A stretch of DNA of 64,000 nucleotides from Rhodospirillaceae bacterium. GTDB lineage: Bacteria; Pseudomonadota; Alphaproteobacteria; Rhodospirillales; UBA2165. Below, in pieces: positions 44,008 through 54,066 of the stretch. The stretch spans positions 1-64,000 of the forward strand of contig NZAK01000030.1 of the NCBI GenBank assembly GCA_002687515.1. The letters are read 5' to 3'. The translations under genes and the position numbers were made by a program. Within the stretch, counting starts at the first letter, position 1. Every line of letters begins with the position of its first letter. Below the pieces are notes generated by a model. That model had not been told where the DNA came from, ran no database searches, and worked only from the letters and a program-made list of their open reading frames with translations.

Positions 44008-44529
44008 TTACATGTTGGTATCGTGGATGCCGGCGATGAAGTTTTTGACGCGGGTTCGGGTGCGCGCGCCGTCGTCGGTCTTGTCGTCGGCCAGCAGGTA
44101 GTATTTGGCGATGGTCGCGGCCAGGTAGGCGACATTGCGCGTCTCTTCGAACTTGGAGGCGGGAACCGTGGCCAGCGCCATGGCCGCTTCGCGCTCGCTC
44201 TTGGCCTTGCCGTCTTTGATATTGCGCGCGGTATTTTGGATGATGCCCTGGGTTCCCTTACCTATCCGATCGGCGCCCTCGGCGTTGAAGGCCTTCAACA
44301 CAATATCGATAAGCTGTTTCGCTTCCCGGTCCATGCGCGCCGGATTTTCGGCGCCCTGCATGCTTTCCTTGATCCCCAGTTTTTTCGCCATCCAGATGTA
44401 AATGGCGAGGCCGACGGTGGCGACGGCGAGGATCAATTGAATCGTCGGCTGCGACTGGAAAACCAGAACGGCCAAGGCCAACGCGACGATCAGAAGCAGC
44501 GTTAAAACGATGCGAAGCAGCAGGCTCAT
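44008..44529 (-). CDS. Two-span membrane protein of unknown function
   Basis: The product has 173 residues. Two hydrophobic helices (about 5-24, LRIVLTLLLIVALALAVLVF, and about 30-47, QLILAVATVGLAIYIWMA) are followed by a soluble, charged domain of about 125 residues that is mostly helical (REAKQLIDIVLKAFNAEGADRIGK). Both ends of the hairpin should face the cytoplasm by the positive-inside rule. I recognise no family. It is alone on its strand between hicA and the CoA ligase gene. Confidence 0.65.
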   Translation of the reverse strand: MSLLLRIVLTLLLIVALALAVLVFQSQPTIQLILAVATVGLAIYIWMAKKLGIKESMQGAENPARMDREAKQLIDIVLKAFNAEGADRIGKGTQGIIQNTARNIKDGKAKSEREAAMALATVPASKFEETRNVAYLAATIAKYYLLADDKTDDGARTRTRVKNFIAGIHDTNM

Positions 44530-44638
44530 GGATCCTCAACAAATCTGTTCATCAAACATCCCCGCCGACGGTCATAAGGCACACCGCGCCCGCGCGGCAA
44601 CTGTGGGAAGTATCTATAGCGGTAGCGCCCAATGGGCC

Positions 44639-46183
44639 CTAGGAAGCTCCGCCCGAGGCGATTTTCCGGAGCGCCAGTTTATCGATTTTGCCGACCGTGG
44701 TTTTGGGAACCTCGTCGACGATATCGATGGCGGCGGGAACCTTGTATTTGGCGAGGTTTTCCCGGCAGTAATCCAACAGATCATCGGCGCTGACCTCGGC
44801 ACCGGGTTTCAGCACGACGCAGGCCTTGATGATTTCACCCCGGTATTCGTCGGGCACGCCGACCGCCGCCGCTTCGTGAACGGCGGGGTTCGAATAAAGG
44901 ACCTCATCGATTTCGCGGGGATAAACGTTATAGCCGCCGACAATCGCCATGTCCTTTTTGCGGTCGCGAATGAACAGGTCGCCGTCTTCGTCGAACTCGC
45001 CGATATCGCCGGTATAGAGCCAGCCGCCACGCAACGCCGCCGCCGTTTCCTCGGGCCGGTTGCGGTAGCCGGACATGATCTGCGGGCCACGGGCGCGGAT
45101 CTCGCCCTGTTCCCCCGGCCCCAATATCTTGGCGCCGGTTTCGACATCGACAATTTGAATTTCCGTCTGCGGGATCGGTTTGCCGACCGAGCCGGGCCTG
45201 ATCGCCTCGGCCTCGCCGATATAGGTCAGGACCGGGCCCGCCTCGCTTTGACCGTAGCCTTCCAGGATCGGGCAGCCGGTCAGTTCCTGCCAGCGTTTCA
45301 AGGTTTCCTCGGGCAACGGCGCCGACCCGGAATAGGCCGTCACCAGGGAGGTGAAATCGCGGTTTTCGAAGCCCTCGAACCCCATCAGCCCGTTAAACAC
45401 GGTCGGCCCGGCCGGCAGGCGGGTGATTTTTTCGTTCTCGATGGTGTCTAGCACCAAGGCCGGATGATAGCGCGGCAGGATCACCAGCCGTCCCCGGCAA
45501 TAGGCGGTCAGATGCAGGCACATGGAACTGGCGAACACGTGGAACAACGGCATCACGCAGAGCACCGTTTCGTTGTCCGGGCGGGTCGGCAGGACAGCTT
45601 CGCGCTGCGAGATATTCACCGACATCTGGCCGTGGGAAATATTGACGCCCTTGGGCAGGCCGGTGGTGCCGCCGGTATATTGCAAGGTGGCGAGGGTCTC
45701 GGGGCCGGGCAATTGGTCTGGCAATTTGGCCTGCCCGTCATCGCGCCATTTATCCAAAAGCCGGCCTTCCTTGCCGCCCACCAGAATACCCTCGGCGATC
45801 CCGATTTCCTTTACCAGAGGTTCGACCACGGCCGCCGTTTGTTCATCATGGATCACCGCCGCCGGATCGGAATCCTTCAAAATATGGGTCATTTCGCGGG
45901 CCGTATAGATCGGATTGACGGGCACCGCCTGGGCGCCGGCGGCATGGATGGCGAACAGGGCGACGGCCATTTCGATGGAGTTGCCGCAGACCAGGGCAAC
46001 CCGCCCGCCGCGGACGCCAAGCTCCAGAAGTTCAGACGCAAAGCCGCCGACGCAACGGATATATTGGCTGTAGGTAAGGTCCCTTCCCTCGAAACTGAGG
46101 GCGTGCGCGGCGCCGGCTTTTTGGCCAGATTCGGCAAGCATATGGACGACGGTATCATGAACTTTCGGCAACTCGTTGTTCAC
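44639..46183 (-). CDS. AMP-forming acyl-CoA synthetase
   Basis: This is a cytoplasmic ligase that activates a carboxylic acid with ATP and joins it to CoA. The ATP motif YTGGTTGLPKG, the AMP-binding GYGQSEAGP, the GWLYTGDIG hinge region and the C-terminal catalytic Lys in PKTTVGKIDKLALRK are all present. GTG 46183, after AGGGGGAG, gives 514 residues and is a better start than TTG 46207. It follows hyuB (67 bases) on the same strand and probably activates a product of HyuAB. Long-chain, aryl or short-chain preference cannot be read. Confidence 0.92.
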   Translation of the reverse strand: MNNELPKVHDTVVHMLAESGQKAGAAHALSFEGRDLTYSQYIRCVGGFASELLELGVRGGRVALVCGNSIEMAVALFAIHAAGAQAVPVNPIYTAREMTHILKDSDPAAVIHDEQTAAVVEPLVKEIGIAEGILVGGKEGRLLDKWRDDGQAKLPDQLPGPETLATLQYTGGTTGLPKGVNISHGQMSVNISQREAVLPTRPDNETVLCVMPLFHVFASSMCLHLTAYCRGRLVILPRYHPALVLDTIENEKITRLPAGPTVFNGLMGFEGFENRDFTSLVTAYSGSAPLPEETLKRWQELTGCPILEGYGQSEAGPVLTYIGEAEAIRPGSVGKPIPQTEIQIVDVETGAKILGPGEQGEIRARGPQIMSGYRNRPEETAAALRGGWLYTGDIGEFDEDGDLFIRDRKKDMAIVGGYNVYPREIDEVLYSNPAVHEAAAVGVPDEYRGEIIKACVVLKPGAEVSADDLLDYCRENLAKYKVPAAIDIVDEVPKTTVGKIDKLALRKIASGGAS

Positions 46184-46250
46184 GTTACTCCCCCTAGAAT
46201 TGATCAACGCTCAAACGGAATTGCCGGTTCGTCTCCCGCCGGTATTCGGC

Positions 46251-48194
46251 TTACCACCCCGGAGGACGGGAAATCGCAAGGTGGGAACGGACCTCTTCCT
46301 CAGTCGGAATCCGGTCCGGCTTGATATCCTTGCCGAGAGGATTGACCTGGAAGGCGGCGGTTCCCTCGGGGAAGCCCTTCTGACGCAGAACGTCGCGCGC
46401 CACCTTGGTCTTCTCCTCGTCGATCCGGTAATCGGCCGCTTCGGCGTCGATTTCCTCGATCACCACGCCATAATATTCCTCGGCCGCTTCCATGGTCAGC
46501 CATTCGTCGATGACATCGGCCAGAACCAGTTCCGGTTCGCGGTCCAGGGGATTGCCGAAGCCGCCGCCACCCGACGAGCCGTAGAAAATCTTGTCGCCCT
46601 TCTTGAGCCTGACGCCGGTCGCATACATACCGGCGTCGAACTCTTCATCGGTTCCCTTGTTGATAATCAGGGTCGAACCGCCGCCATTGAGACCGCCCGA
46701 GATACCGAACGGCGTATGGATTTCGCGGTCACCGTGAATGGTCATGGTGATGTCGGTTTGGATGACCAACTCGCGGATCAGGCCGAAGCCGCCGCGCCGG
46801 AAGCCATGGCCGCAACTGTCGGGGCGCGCCTCGTAGCGGTCGAAAATGACCGGGAACCAGCGTTCTTCAAGCTCCTGCGGAATGGTCCTGGCGTTGCAGA
46901 AGCGCATGAAGATCAAGGATTTGCCGTCCTTGAAGGTGCGCGCATTCTCGCCGCCGACGGCCCAGGTATATTGGATGAAGTCCTTCTTGGTCCTCGGGTT
47001 GTAACCACCCATGCAAAGGTTGGTCAGGCTGACCGCCGCCGGATAAACCCGCCACGGCTGATCCTTGGCCATGACCCCCGCCAAACAGGCGATGGTCACC
47101 GCCTCGATCTTATCGAAGGCGCCCGAGCAGTAACCGGTGGTCGGCGCCGGGAAGACCACATCGACGCAGGTGCCCGGCTTCGAGATGATTTCAAGGTTGC
47201 GGATGATGCCGTGGTTGAGCGGGAACAACTGCGGGAAGCAGATCATAAAACCGAGATAGTTGCCGCCGATCAAGGTCGCCCGGCTGCCGCCCCAGGAGGC
47301 TTTCGGCTGGGGATCGGAATCGGTCCAATCGAAGGACAGCTTTGAGCCCGTCTTGGTCAGTTTGCAATGAACCCGGATCGGCGGTTTGCCTTCGGCCATG
47401 ACATCCTGATCGCCGAAATCCTCGAATTCCCATTCACCGTCGGGCAGCGATTCCAGTTCCGCCAGCATCATCCGTTCGGAATAATTGAACTGCTCTTCAT
47501 AGGCCTGGAAAAGGGTTTCCTTGCCGTACTTTTCACACAGTTCGACAACCCGGGCGTCGATCAGTTTGGCGGCTTCGAATTGCGCCTTCATATCGGCCCG
47601 CCGTTCGACGGCGCCGCGAATGTTAATTTCGATCAGGCTGAACAGCTCTTCGTCGAGCTCATTGTTCTTGAACAGACGGATCGGCGGGATGCGTATGCCC
47701 TCGGCGTAACAGGTGGTCGCCTCGGGGTTGAAGGTGCCCGGCATCGGCCCCCCCATATCGGCCCAGTGAATAACCGTGCACGAGAACGAGACGATTTCGC
47801 CTTCGTAGAAAATCGGGCGGATCATGCGCACGTCGTTGACGTGCGAGCCGGTGCGGTAGGGATCACTGAAAATATAGGTATCCCCGGGCTTCATCGTATC
47901 CTTCGGGATATCCTTGAAGAGTTCGGTCACCGACGGTTCGAACGATGCATAGTGGGCGGCGGCGTCGGTATGGCCGTGCGCCACCAAGCGGGCGTCCTTG
48001 GTCAACAAGGCGTTGGAGCGGTCGCGGCCCATGCCGATCACCGGGTGATAGGCGATCCGCTCGATGGTCGTCGACGCCTCGTAGCAGGCCGCCACAAAGG
48101 CGTTGCGCAGCACCTCGAAGGTGATCAGGTCCATCTGAAGACCTTCGATGTTCGACAATTTTTCCTTGACGTCGATTTCTGCTTGAGCAGCCAT
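46251..48194 (-). CDS. hyuB: Hydantoinase B/oxoprolinase family subunit
   Basis: The 647-residue protein is the HyuB-type subunit of ATP-dependent amide-ring hydrolases and of acetone/acetophenone carboxylases. Family blocks include AAHYASFEPSVTELF, GDTYIFSDPYRTGSHVNDVRM, and the C-terminal GHGFRRGGFGLIREL and GSSGGGGFGNPLDREPE. ATG 48194 has GGAGG upstream and lies 10 bases after hyuA, which fits a two-subunit complex. The third (gamma) subunit of acetone carboxylase is absent, which favours hydantoin, oxoproline or lactam-type substrates, though related carboxylases cannot be ruled out. Confidence 0.9.
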   Translation of the reverse strand: MAAQAEIDVKEKLSNIEGLQMDLITFEVLRNAFVAACYEASTTIERIAYHPVIGMGRDRSNALLTKDARLVAHGHTDAAAHYASFEPSVTELFKDIPKDTMKPGDTYIFSDPYRTGSHVNDVRMIRPIFYEGEIVSFSCTVIHWADMGGPMPGTFNPEATTCYAEGIRIPPIRLFKNNELDEELFSLIEINIRGAVERRADMKAQFEAAKLIDARVVELCEKYGKETLFQAYEEQFNYSERMMLAELESLPDGEWEFEDFGDQDVMAEGKPPIRVHCKLTKTGSKLSFDWTDSDPQPKASWGGSRATLIGGNYLGFMICFPQLFPLNHGIIRNLEIISKPGTCVDVVFPAPTTGYCSGAFDKIEAVTIACLAGVMAKDQPWRVYPAAVSLTNLCMGGYNPRTKKDFIQYTWAVGGENARTFKDGKSLIFMRFCNARTIPQELEERWFPVIFDRYEARPDSCGHGFRRGGFGLIRELVIQTDITMTIHGDREIHTPFGISGGLNGGGSTLIINKGTDEEFDAGMYATGVRLKKGDKIFYGSSGGGGFGNPLDREPELVLADVIDEWLTMEAAEEYYGVVIEEIDAEAADYRIDEEKTKVARDVLRQKGFPEGTAAFQVNPLGKDIKPDRIPTEEEVRSHLAISRPPGW

Positions 48195-48204
48195 TTTAGC
48201 CTCC

Positions 48205-50262
48205 TTACTGATCTACATTAATGACGAGATTGCCGTACTTGTCGACGCTGCAATGGGTTCCCGGCGGCATCACGGTTGTGGTATCGGGCTGTTCGATAAC
48301 CGCCGGTCCGTCAAATTCCGCGCCCGGCGGCAATTTACCGCGCTCGTAGATGTCGGCTTCGAGAAAGTCATGACCCTTAAACCACACCTGGCGGTTCGGC
48401 TTCCTGGCGTCTTCCAGGGATCCGGCTTCTTCGATTTCCGGCAGGTTTGGCTTGATGATCTCACCTTTTGCCACGACCCGCAAATTGACGACTTCGACGG
48501 GGGCGTAACCGGGCGGCAGATTGTAGCCGTACTCGGCCTGCATATCGTCCATGAAATTCCGGGTGATGCCTTCCAGGTCCTTAAGCTCCCCATCGGGGAG
48601 ATCGACCGTGAAAAAACGGCTTTGCGAGAAGTATTTGACATCGACATAGCGCTCGACCGAAACCATGTCTTTTTCGATGCCCTCCTTGGCCAGAATCCGA
48701 TGGGATTTTTCCACCAGATTACCGACTTCCTGGTTGAGTTCATCGAAATCGAGTTCTTCCTCGGTCTTGTGAATGGGCGTCGTGAATTCGTGTTTAACGT
48801 CGACCCGGATGGCGCCGAAAGCCGAGGCATAACCCGGCAGCGGCGGCACCACGACGGTCGGCGAGCCGATCTCGCGGGCCAGGTCACAGGCATACAACGC
48901 GCCACCGCCGCCATAGGGCACGATGGCGAATTCACGGGGGTCCCAGCCACGCGACACGGTCTGGATACGCATCGCCATCATCAGGGCGCTCAACGCCACC
49001 ATATAGGTGTTGGCGGCGGCTTCCTTGACGTCCCAGCCATAGTGATCGCCGACTTTTTTCTGCACCGCCTGGAAAGACAGATCGCCATCGACCTTCATTT
49101 CACCGCCCAGGAAATATTCCGGATCGATGCGCCCCAGGACGATCTGGCTGTCGGTGTTGGTGGCTTCCTCGCCGCCCTGGCCGTAACAGGCCGGGCCCGG
49201 CACGGCGCCCATGCTTTGCGGGCCGACGTTCAAGATTCCGCCGTTATCGACCCAGCTGATGCTGCCGCCGCCGGAACCGATATAAACGGTATCCACCGAG
49301 GGCAGGCAACAGGGCACGTTCCACAGGATTTTCCATTCGTGGGTGATCGCCGGCGAGCCTTGATAAATCATCGACACATTGTTGGTGGTGCCGCCGGTCT
49401 CGAAGGCGATAACGTTGTCAAAACCGGCCAACGAGCCGATATAACCGGCCATGCCGACGGCGCCCGACACCGGCGATGAGTGGAAGGTCTTGGCCGGGAA
49501 CTTGATCGCCTCGTCCATGCCGATGACACCGCCGCCCGACGTGGTAATCAGCAACGGGCCGTCATATCCCCAATCGTCCTGGAGACGTTTGGCCAATCCG
49601 CCCAAATAGTTTTTCAGGATCGGCGAAATATAGGCGTTCAATACGGTCGTACAGGTGCGTTCGAACTCCAGCATTTGCGGCAGCACTTCGTGGCTCAGGG
49701 TGACATCCACATCGGGAAGTTCTTGTGCCAAAATCTCGCGGGTGCGCAGCTCGTGAACCGGGTTCATGAAAGAATCCATGTAAACGACGGCGATCGATTC
49801 GATCCCCCGCTTTTTACATTTTCGCGCCGCCAGAAGGACATCTTCCTCGTTGATCTCGGTGATCACGTCGCCATAGGGCCCGACCCGTTCCCTGACCGGC
49901 ATCACGTTGCGCCTCGGAATAATCAGCTCCGGCGGGTCCCAATCAAGCTCGAAAGCCGAGATCCTTTCGGCCCGGCCACCGCCCAAAACATCGCGGAAAC
50001 CATCGGTCGTGATCAATGCCGTTTGAACGCCCTTGCGCTCGAGGATGGCGTTGGTCGAAACGGTGGCGCCGTGGCGGAACGATAACACTTCGTCGCCCGA
50101 AATTCCGGCCCGTTTGAGGCCATTGATGACACCATCGAAAAAGGTCGGCGGCGTCGACGCCACCTTGCCGAGCTTCTGCTCGCCGGTCTCCATGTTGATG
50201 CAAATAACGTCGGTAAAAGTACCGCCGATGTCGGTGCCAACGACCCATTGTTTCTCAGCCAT
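48205..50262 (-). CDS. hyuA: Hydantoinase A/oxoprolinase family subunit
   Basis: This is the 685-residue ATP-binding partner of HyuB. The N-terminal phosphate-binding motif GTDIGGTFTDV, the second ATPase element AFETGGTTNNVSMI and the C-terminal GPAVIEQPDTTTVMPPG are typical. It uses ATP to open a cyclic amide or activate a ketone together with HyuB. A GGGGAG ribosome site precedes the ATG. The promoter region carries a palindrome matching the one at the TetR/ABC promoter. It is the first gene of hyuA-hyuB-ligase. Confidence 0.92.
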   Translation of the reverse strand: MAEKQWVVGTDIGGTFTDVICINMETGEQKLGKVASTPPTFFDGVINGLKRAGISGDEVLSFRHGATVSTNAILERKGVQTALITTDGFRDVLGGGRAERISAFELDWDPPELIIPRRNVMPVRERVGPYGDVITEINEEDVLLAARKCKKRGIESIAVVYMDSFMNPVHELRTREILAQELPDVDVTLSHEVLPQMLEFERTCTTVLNAYISPILKNYLGGLAKRLQDDWGYDGPLLITTSGGGVIGMDEAIKFPAKTFHSSPVSGAVGMAGYIGSLAGFDNVIAFETGGTTNNVSMIYQGSPAITHEWKILWNVPCCLPSVDTVYIGSGGGSISWVDNGGILNVGPQSMGAVPGPACYGQGGEEATNTDSQIVLGRIDPEYFLGGEMKVDGDLSFQAVQKKVGDHYGWDVKEAAANTYMVALSALMMAMRIQTVSRGWDPREFAIVPYGGGGALYACDLAREIGSPTVVVPPLPGYASAFGAIRVDVKHEFTTPIHKTEEELDFDELNQEVGNLVEKSHRILAKEGIEKDMVSVERYVDVKYFSQSRFFTVDLPDGELKDLEGITRNFMDDMQAEYGYNLPPGYAPVEVVNLRVVAKGEIIKPNLPEIEEAGSLEDARKPNRQVWFKGHDFLEADIYERGKLPPGAEFDGPAVIEQPDTTTVMPPGTHCSVDKYGNLVINVDQ

Positions 50263-50343
50263 CTTAAATTCTCCCCGCTAACATCTTCCTTGATCGGATC
50301 AGTTCAGAGTCCAATTGGGTCAACCTCAGCCACCAAGTTCCTT

Positions 50344-50388
50344 AAAAGGAACGCCATTCGGCTCCAAAAGAGAACGCTATTCTCTTTT
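50344..50388. promoter_or_regulatory. Tandem operator-like palindromes before hyuA
   Basis: AAAAGAGAA (50366-50374) and TTCTCTTTT (50380-50388) are exact complements around CGCTA. A degenerate copy, AAAAGGAACGCCATTC at 50344-50359, lies 22 bases upstream in register, about two helical turns. The core AGAACGCTATTCT matches the palindrome near the tetR gene at 10 of 13 positions. Confidence 0.65.
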
Positions 50389-50538
50389 AGGCATCTTTGT
50401 CAATCACTTGCCGTAAAAAAATCTAGATTTTTGTCATCAACCGGTTATTGGAGGTGAAATTCGGAACGGCCGGCGGAATATTTCTTGGCAAATTAGAAAT
50501 TTCCGCCGGCCAGCCGAATTCAACAACCGGATGCGCCG

Positions 50539-51468
50539 CTATTTTTTCCGTTTAGGCGGCAGATATTTCGCGGCATTTCCCTTGGTCGCGATGATGTGCT
50601 TGATGAAGACTTTCTGTTCATGCTTCTTGCCGGAAAGCCAGTCGTTCATGATATTGACGCCCAATTTGCCCCAAACCATCGGGCTGACGACAACCGTCAT
50701 ATCGATGCTGCCTTTGATCACCGCCTTGAGCGCCGGCGGCACACCATTGAGGCCGGTGATGATGACATTGGCTTTCTTGCCGGCGGTCGCAACCGCCTGA
50801 CCGGCGCCCATGGCAATTTCGTCATTGCCGGCGTAAATAACCCTGACGTCGGGGTGGGCGACCAGAATATCCTCGGCCTGATTGAGGCCGCGCTCGCGGG
50901 TCAGGGCACCGGTTTGCTCATAGACGATCTTCATGCCCGACTGTTTGCCCATGCTTTCTTTGAATCCGTCCGCCAGATCCTTGAACACATTGGCGCCCGC
51001 CGGGCCTGAAATCATCGCGATTTTACCTTTGCCGCCCGCCTTACCGGCGGCCCATTGGCCGATGTCGCGGCCAATCAGTTTTGAATCCATGGCGACAAAC
51101 AGTGTCTGATATTTGGATTTTGAACCGCGCGCGATGGAAATGATCGGGATCCCGGCATCATGGGCTGATTTATAGGCGGCGCCGGTGGCGATCGCATCAA
51201 TCGGCGAGATCAGGATACCGTCAACTTTTTGGGCGACCAGATCCATGACACCGTTGACCTGCTTGTTGACATCTTCGTTGGCGGTAACGACACGGATTTT
51301 CCAGCCCAATTTCCTGGCCTGAATTTCGATGCCTTTGCGCATCACGATATAAAAGGGATTGGTGTCCGACGCCAAGGCGACGCCAATCGTTTTACCGGCG
51401 GCTTGCACCGCGGGCGAAGCCGCCAAAATGGCGGCCAGGCCGATAATCAGAGCCAATAATTTCTTCAT
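50539..51468 (-). CDS. Rbs-type ABC transporter substrate-binding protein
   Basis: This is a periplasmic receptor of the sugar-binding (RbsB/LsrB) family, 309 residues. MKKLLALIIGLAAILAASPAVQA is a signal peptide. The mature part shows IGVALASDTNPFYIVMRKGIE, DGILISPIDA, YAGNDEIAMGAGQAV and IITGLNGVP in order. Ligands of this family include pentoses, purine-like compounds and autoinducer-2, so a sugar is not certain. It follows the permease gene on the same strand (69-base gap) and precedes hyuA. Confidence 0.92.
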   Translation of the reverse strand: MKKLLALIIGLAAILAASPAVQAAGKTIGVALASDTNPFYIVMRKGIEIQARKLGWKIRVVTANEDVNKQVNGVMDLVAQKVDGILISPIDAIATGAAYKSAHDAGIPIISIARGSKSKYQTLFVAMDSKLIGRDIGQWAAGKAGGKGKIAMISGPAGANVFKDLADGFKESMGKQSGMKIVYEQTGALTRERGLNQAEDILVAHPDVRVIYAGNDEIAMGAGQAVATAGKKANVIITGLNGVPPALKAVIKGSIDMTVVVSPMVWGKLGVNIMNDWLSGKKHEQKVFIKHIIATKGNAAKYLPPKRKK

Positions 51469-51537
51469 GCTAATCCTCCAGTTAAGATTGATGGGTGTTT
51501 GGTTCAGGTTGATATAATTCTTGCTTTGATATCCCGG

Positions 51538-52539
51538 TCAGGTTCGCCTGGATTTGATCTGGTCGGCGGCGGCGGCGGCGATAATCACCAGCCCGACGGC
51601 AACGCGTTGCCAATAGGAGTGCACGTTCAACAGGTTCAAGCCGTTTGCCAACACCATCATAATGAACACGCCGATCATACTCTTGTAAAGTTTACCGACC
51701 CCGCCATGCAGGGCGGCGCCGCCGAGGACGACGGCGGCAATCGACGTCAGTTCGTAAAATTCGCCGGCGGTCGGTTGGCCGGACTGTAGGCGCGAGGCCA
51801 GCATGACCCCGGCGACGCCGCCAAGGACGCCGCACCAGACGTAAGCCGAGGTCACAACCCGCTTTACCTGAATACCGGCCAGGAATGCCGCCTCGGTGTT
51901 GCCGCCGGTGGCAAACAAGCGCCGCCCATAGGCCGTAAAATGCAACAACCAGTTAAATATGATGAACAAAATAACCGGCACCCAGATCAAGTAATGAATG
52001 CCGAGAAAACGGCCGCTGCCGAGTTCGAGGAAAATTTCCGGCAACCCATCCTCGCCGACGATCGGGCGGCCGTCGGTAATCAGCAACACGACACCGCGCA
52101 CAATGACCATCGTCCCTAGCGTCGCGATAAAGGTATTCACCTTCAAATGCGATACAATGATGCCGTTGACGTAGCCAACCGCGGCGCCCGCCGCGATCCC
52201 GGCGGCGATCCCCAGCGGAACATTGGTTTCCAGCATAACCCAGGCGGAAACGCAGCCCGATAGCGCCACAATAGATCCAACCGACAGATCAAAACCGCCG
52301 GAAATTATGACGTATGTCATCCCCATCGCGACGATGGCCATCACCGACGCCTGCAAAAGAATATTGGAAAGGTTGACCGGCGATAAAAACCGATCGGAGA
52401 GCAGCGCCGTCCCCAAACAAAGCACAACCAGCGCCATCAACGGCATTTGGTCCAGAACCGAGACCAGCGTAAACCGTTTTTCGCCGGCTTCGAGCGCGAC
52501 CGGCGCGGCCACGCTTTGATTTTCGCTACCGTTCGTCAT
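51538..52539 (-). CDS. Rbs-type ABC transporter permease
   Basis: This is an inner-membrane channel subunit of 333 residues with about ten hydrophobic spans and the family stretch TYVIISGGFDLSVGSIVALSG, which contacts the ATPase or lines the channel. GGAALHGGVGKLYKSMIGV, with MMVLANGLNLLNVHSYWQRVA at the end, is typical of RbsC. It overlaps the ATPase gene by four bases, so synthesis is coupled. Confidence 0.93.
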   Translation of the reverse strand: MTNGSENQSVAAPVALEAGEKRFTLVSVLDQMPLMALVVLCLGTALLSDRFLSPVNLSNILLQASVMAIVAMGMTYVIISGGFDLSVGSIVALSGCVSAWVMLETNVPLGIAAGIAAGAAVGYVNGIIVSHLKVNTFIATLGTMVIVRGVVLLITDGRPIVGEDGLPEIFLELGSGRFLGIHYLIWVPVILFIIFNWLLHFTAYGRRLFATGGNTEAAFLAGIQVKRVVTSAYVWCGVLGGVAGVMLASRLQSGQPTAGEFYELTSIAAVVLGGAALHGGVGKLYKSMIGVFIMMVLANGLNLLNVHSYWQRVAVGLVIIAAAAADQIKSRRT

Positions 52540-54008
52540 CCGCCCAAAGCTTCCCTCAGATAACCTTCACTATATTCGCCTGATTCTCGGGACATACGGG
52601 CGACGATATCACCTTGCCGCATGGCCAGGATATTATCACTCATATTGATAACCTCTACCATTTCAGAAGAAGCAAACAGCACACCGCCGCCTTGTTCGGT
52701 GAAATCTCTCATTAGCCTGTGGATGCGTGCCTTGGCGCCGACATCAATGCCGTCGGTCGGTTTATCGAGCAACAACACCTTGGGATTTCCCATCAGCCAG
52801 CGGGCAAAAATCACTTTCTGCTGATTACCGCCGGAAAGAAAACGAACCAATTTTTTCGGATCACGCGGCCGGATATCCAAAGTCTCCATCAGATCGTCGA
52901 CGACATTGTTGATCCTTTTCATGTCGAGCCGCCAGCCGTTCGATACCTCTGAAAGATGGGGCAAAACGATATTGTCGCGCACGCTTAAATCATACATCAG
53001 CGCTTTTCGCCGCTCGCCCGGCACCATTCCAATACCGTTATTAATGGCATCTTTCGGTTTTCTGAGGTTCAAATTATTGCCGGCAATGGTCAACGAGGTG
53101 GCGCTATCGCCGGCGCCGAAAAGCTTCTGCAAATATTCGGGCGTGCCGCTGCCAAGCAGCCCGGCCAATCCCAGCACTTCGCCACGGCGCAAGTTAAGCT
53201 CGCCATCATATTCAATAAGCGGATCGCCGAACTCTAGTTTATGGGGGTGATGCAATTCCTGCAGATCGCGGCCGGTCATCAAGCGGATAATATTTTCCTT
53301 CTCGATTTCACCGCGTATCGAGACATCAACGACTTTCCCGTCCCGCAATGTCGTGCAGCGGTCGGAAAGTTCGACGACTTCCTCGAGCCTGTGCGACACA
53401 TAGATAATGCCGACCTTCTGCTCTTTAAGCGAATGAATGATTTCGAACAACCGCTCCGCTTCCCGGTGTTCAAGCGAAGCCGTCGGTTCGTCGAGGATCA
53501 GTATCCTGGCCTGATACAGAAGCGCCTTGGCGATAACCACCAACTGCCGTTCGGCGAAAGGCAACCTATTCACGGAAATATCGAGCGGGCCATGGTAGTT
53601 CAATCTTTTCAACGCTTCACCCGCCCGCTCCCGCATGCGGCGGCGGTCGAGCGCCGGAATAAAACCCAACCATCTTGTTGACGGTATTTCCCCGAGCGTA
53701 ACGTTTTCAGCTACCGTCGCATCGGGAACCAATTGCATTTCCTGAGGGATAATAACGATACCGGCATTCAGGGCTTCTCTCGGATCGGTTATTTCCGATG
53801 GCGCGCCATCAATGATTATTTCACCGGAATCCTTTTTATAAATTCCTCCCAGAATTCTAATAAGGGTCGATTTGCCGGCGCCGTTTTCACCGACCAGCGT
53901 GTGCACTTCGCCCGCCGCCAGATCAAACGAAACCTTATTCAGCGCCTGGGTGCCGTAAAACTGCTTGGATATTTCGCGGACGGCCAACAGGTCCGTGTTA
54001 TCAGCCAA
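52536..54008 (-). CDS. Rbs-type ABC transporter ATPase, two domains
   Basis: This is the energising subunit, 490 residues, with two fused ATPase domains. The first has Walker A GENGAGKSTLIRIL, the signature-like LPFAERQLVVIAKAL and Walker B ILILDEPTASLE. The second has a degenerate Walker A (GLAGLLGSGTPEYLQ) and the strong signature LSGGNQQKVIFARWL, as in RbsA and MglA. It is the first gene of the ABC operon and faces tetR across 142 bases with a palindrome between them. Confidence 0.93.
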   Translation of the reverse strand: MADNTDLLAVREISKQFYGTQALNKVSFDLAAGEVHTLVGENGAGKSTLIRILGGIYKKDSGEIIIDGAPSEITDPREALNAGIVIIPQEMQLVPDATVAENVTLGEIPSTRWLGFIPALDRRRMRERAGEALKRLNYHGPLDISVNRLPFAERQLVVIAKALLYQARILILDEPTASLEHREAERLFEIIHSLKEQKVGIIYVSHRLEEVVELSDRCTTLRDGKVVDVSIRGEIEKENIIRLMTGRDLQELHHPHKLEFGDPLIEYDGELNLRRGEVLGLAGLLGSGTPEYLQKLFGAGDSATSLTIAGNNLNLRKPKDAINNGIGMVPGERRKALMYDLSVRDNIVLPHLSEVSNGWRLDMKRINNVVDDLMETLDIRPRDPKKLVRFLSGGNQQKVIFARWLMGNPKVLLLDKPTDGIDVGAKARIHRLMRDFTEQGGGVLFASSEMVEVINMSDNILAMRQGDIVARMSRESGEYSEGYLREALGG

Positions 54009-54066
54009 TCTCCCGTCTCCCTCGTCTTCGATAAGGTTATATTTTTTGTTAGACCTTGATCAATAA

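Noticed and set aside
46251-50262. Acetone carboxylase (AcxA/AcxB).
   Set aside because: The gamma subunit gene is absent and the lengths fit hydantoinase/oxoprolinase subunits better, although related carboxylases remain possible.
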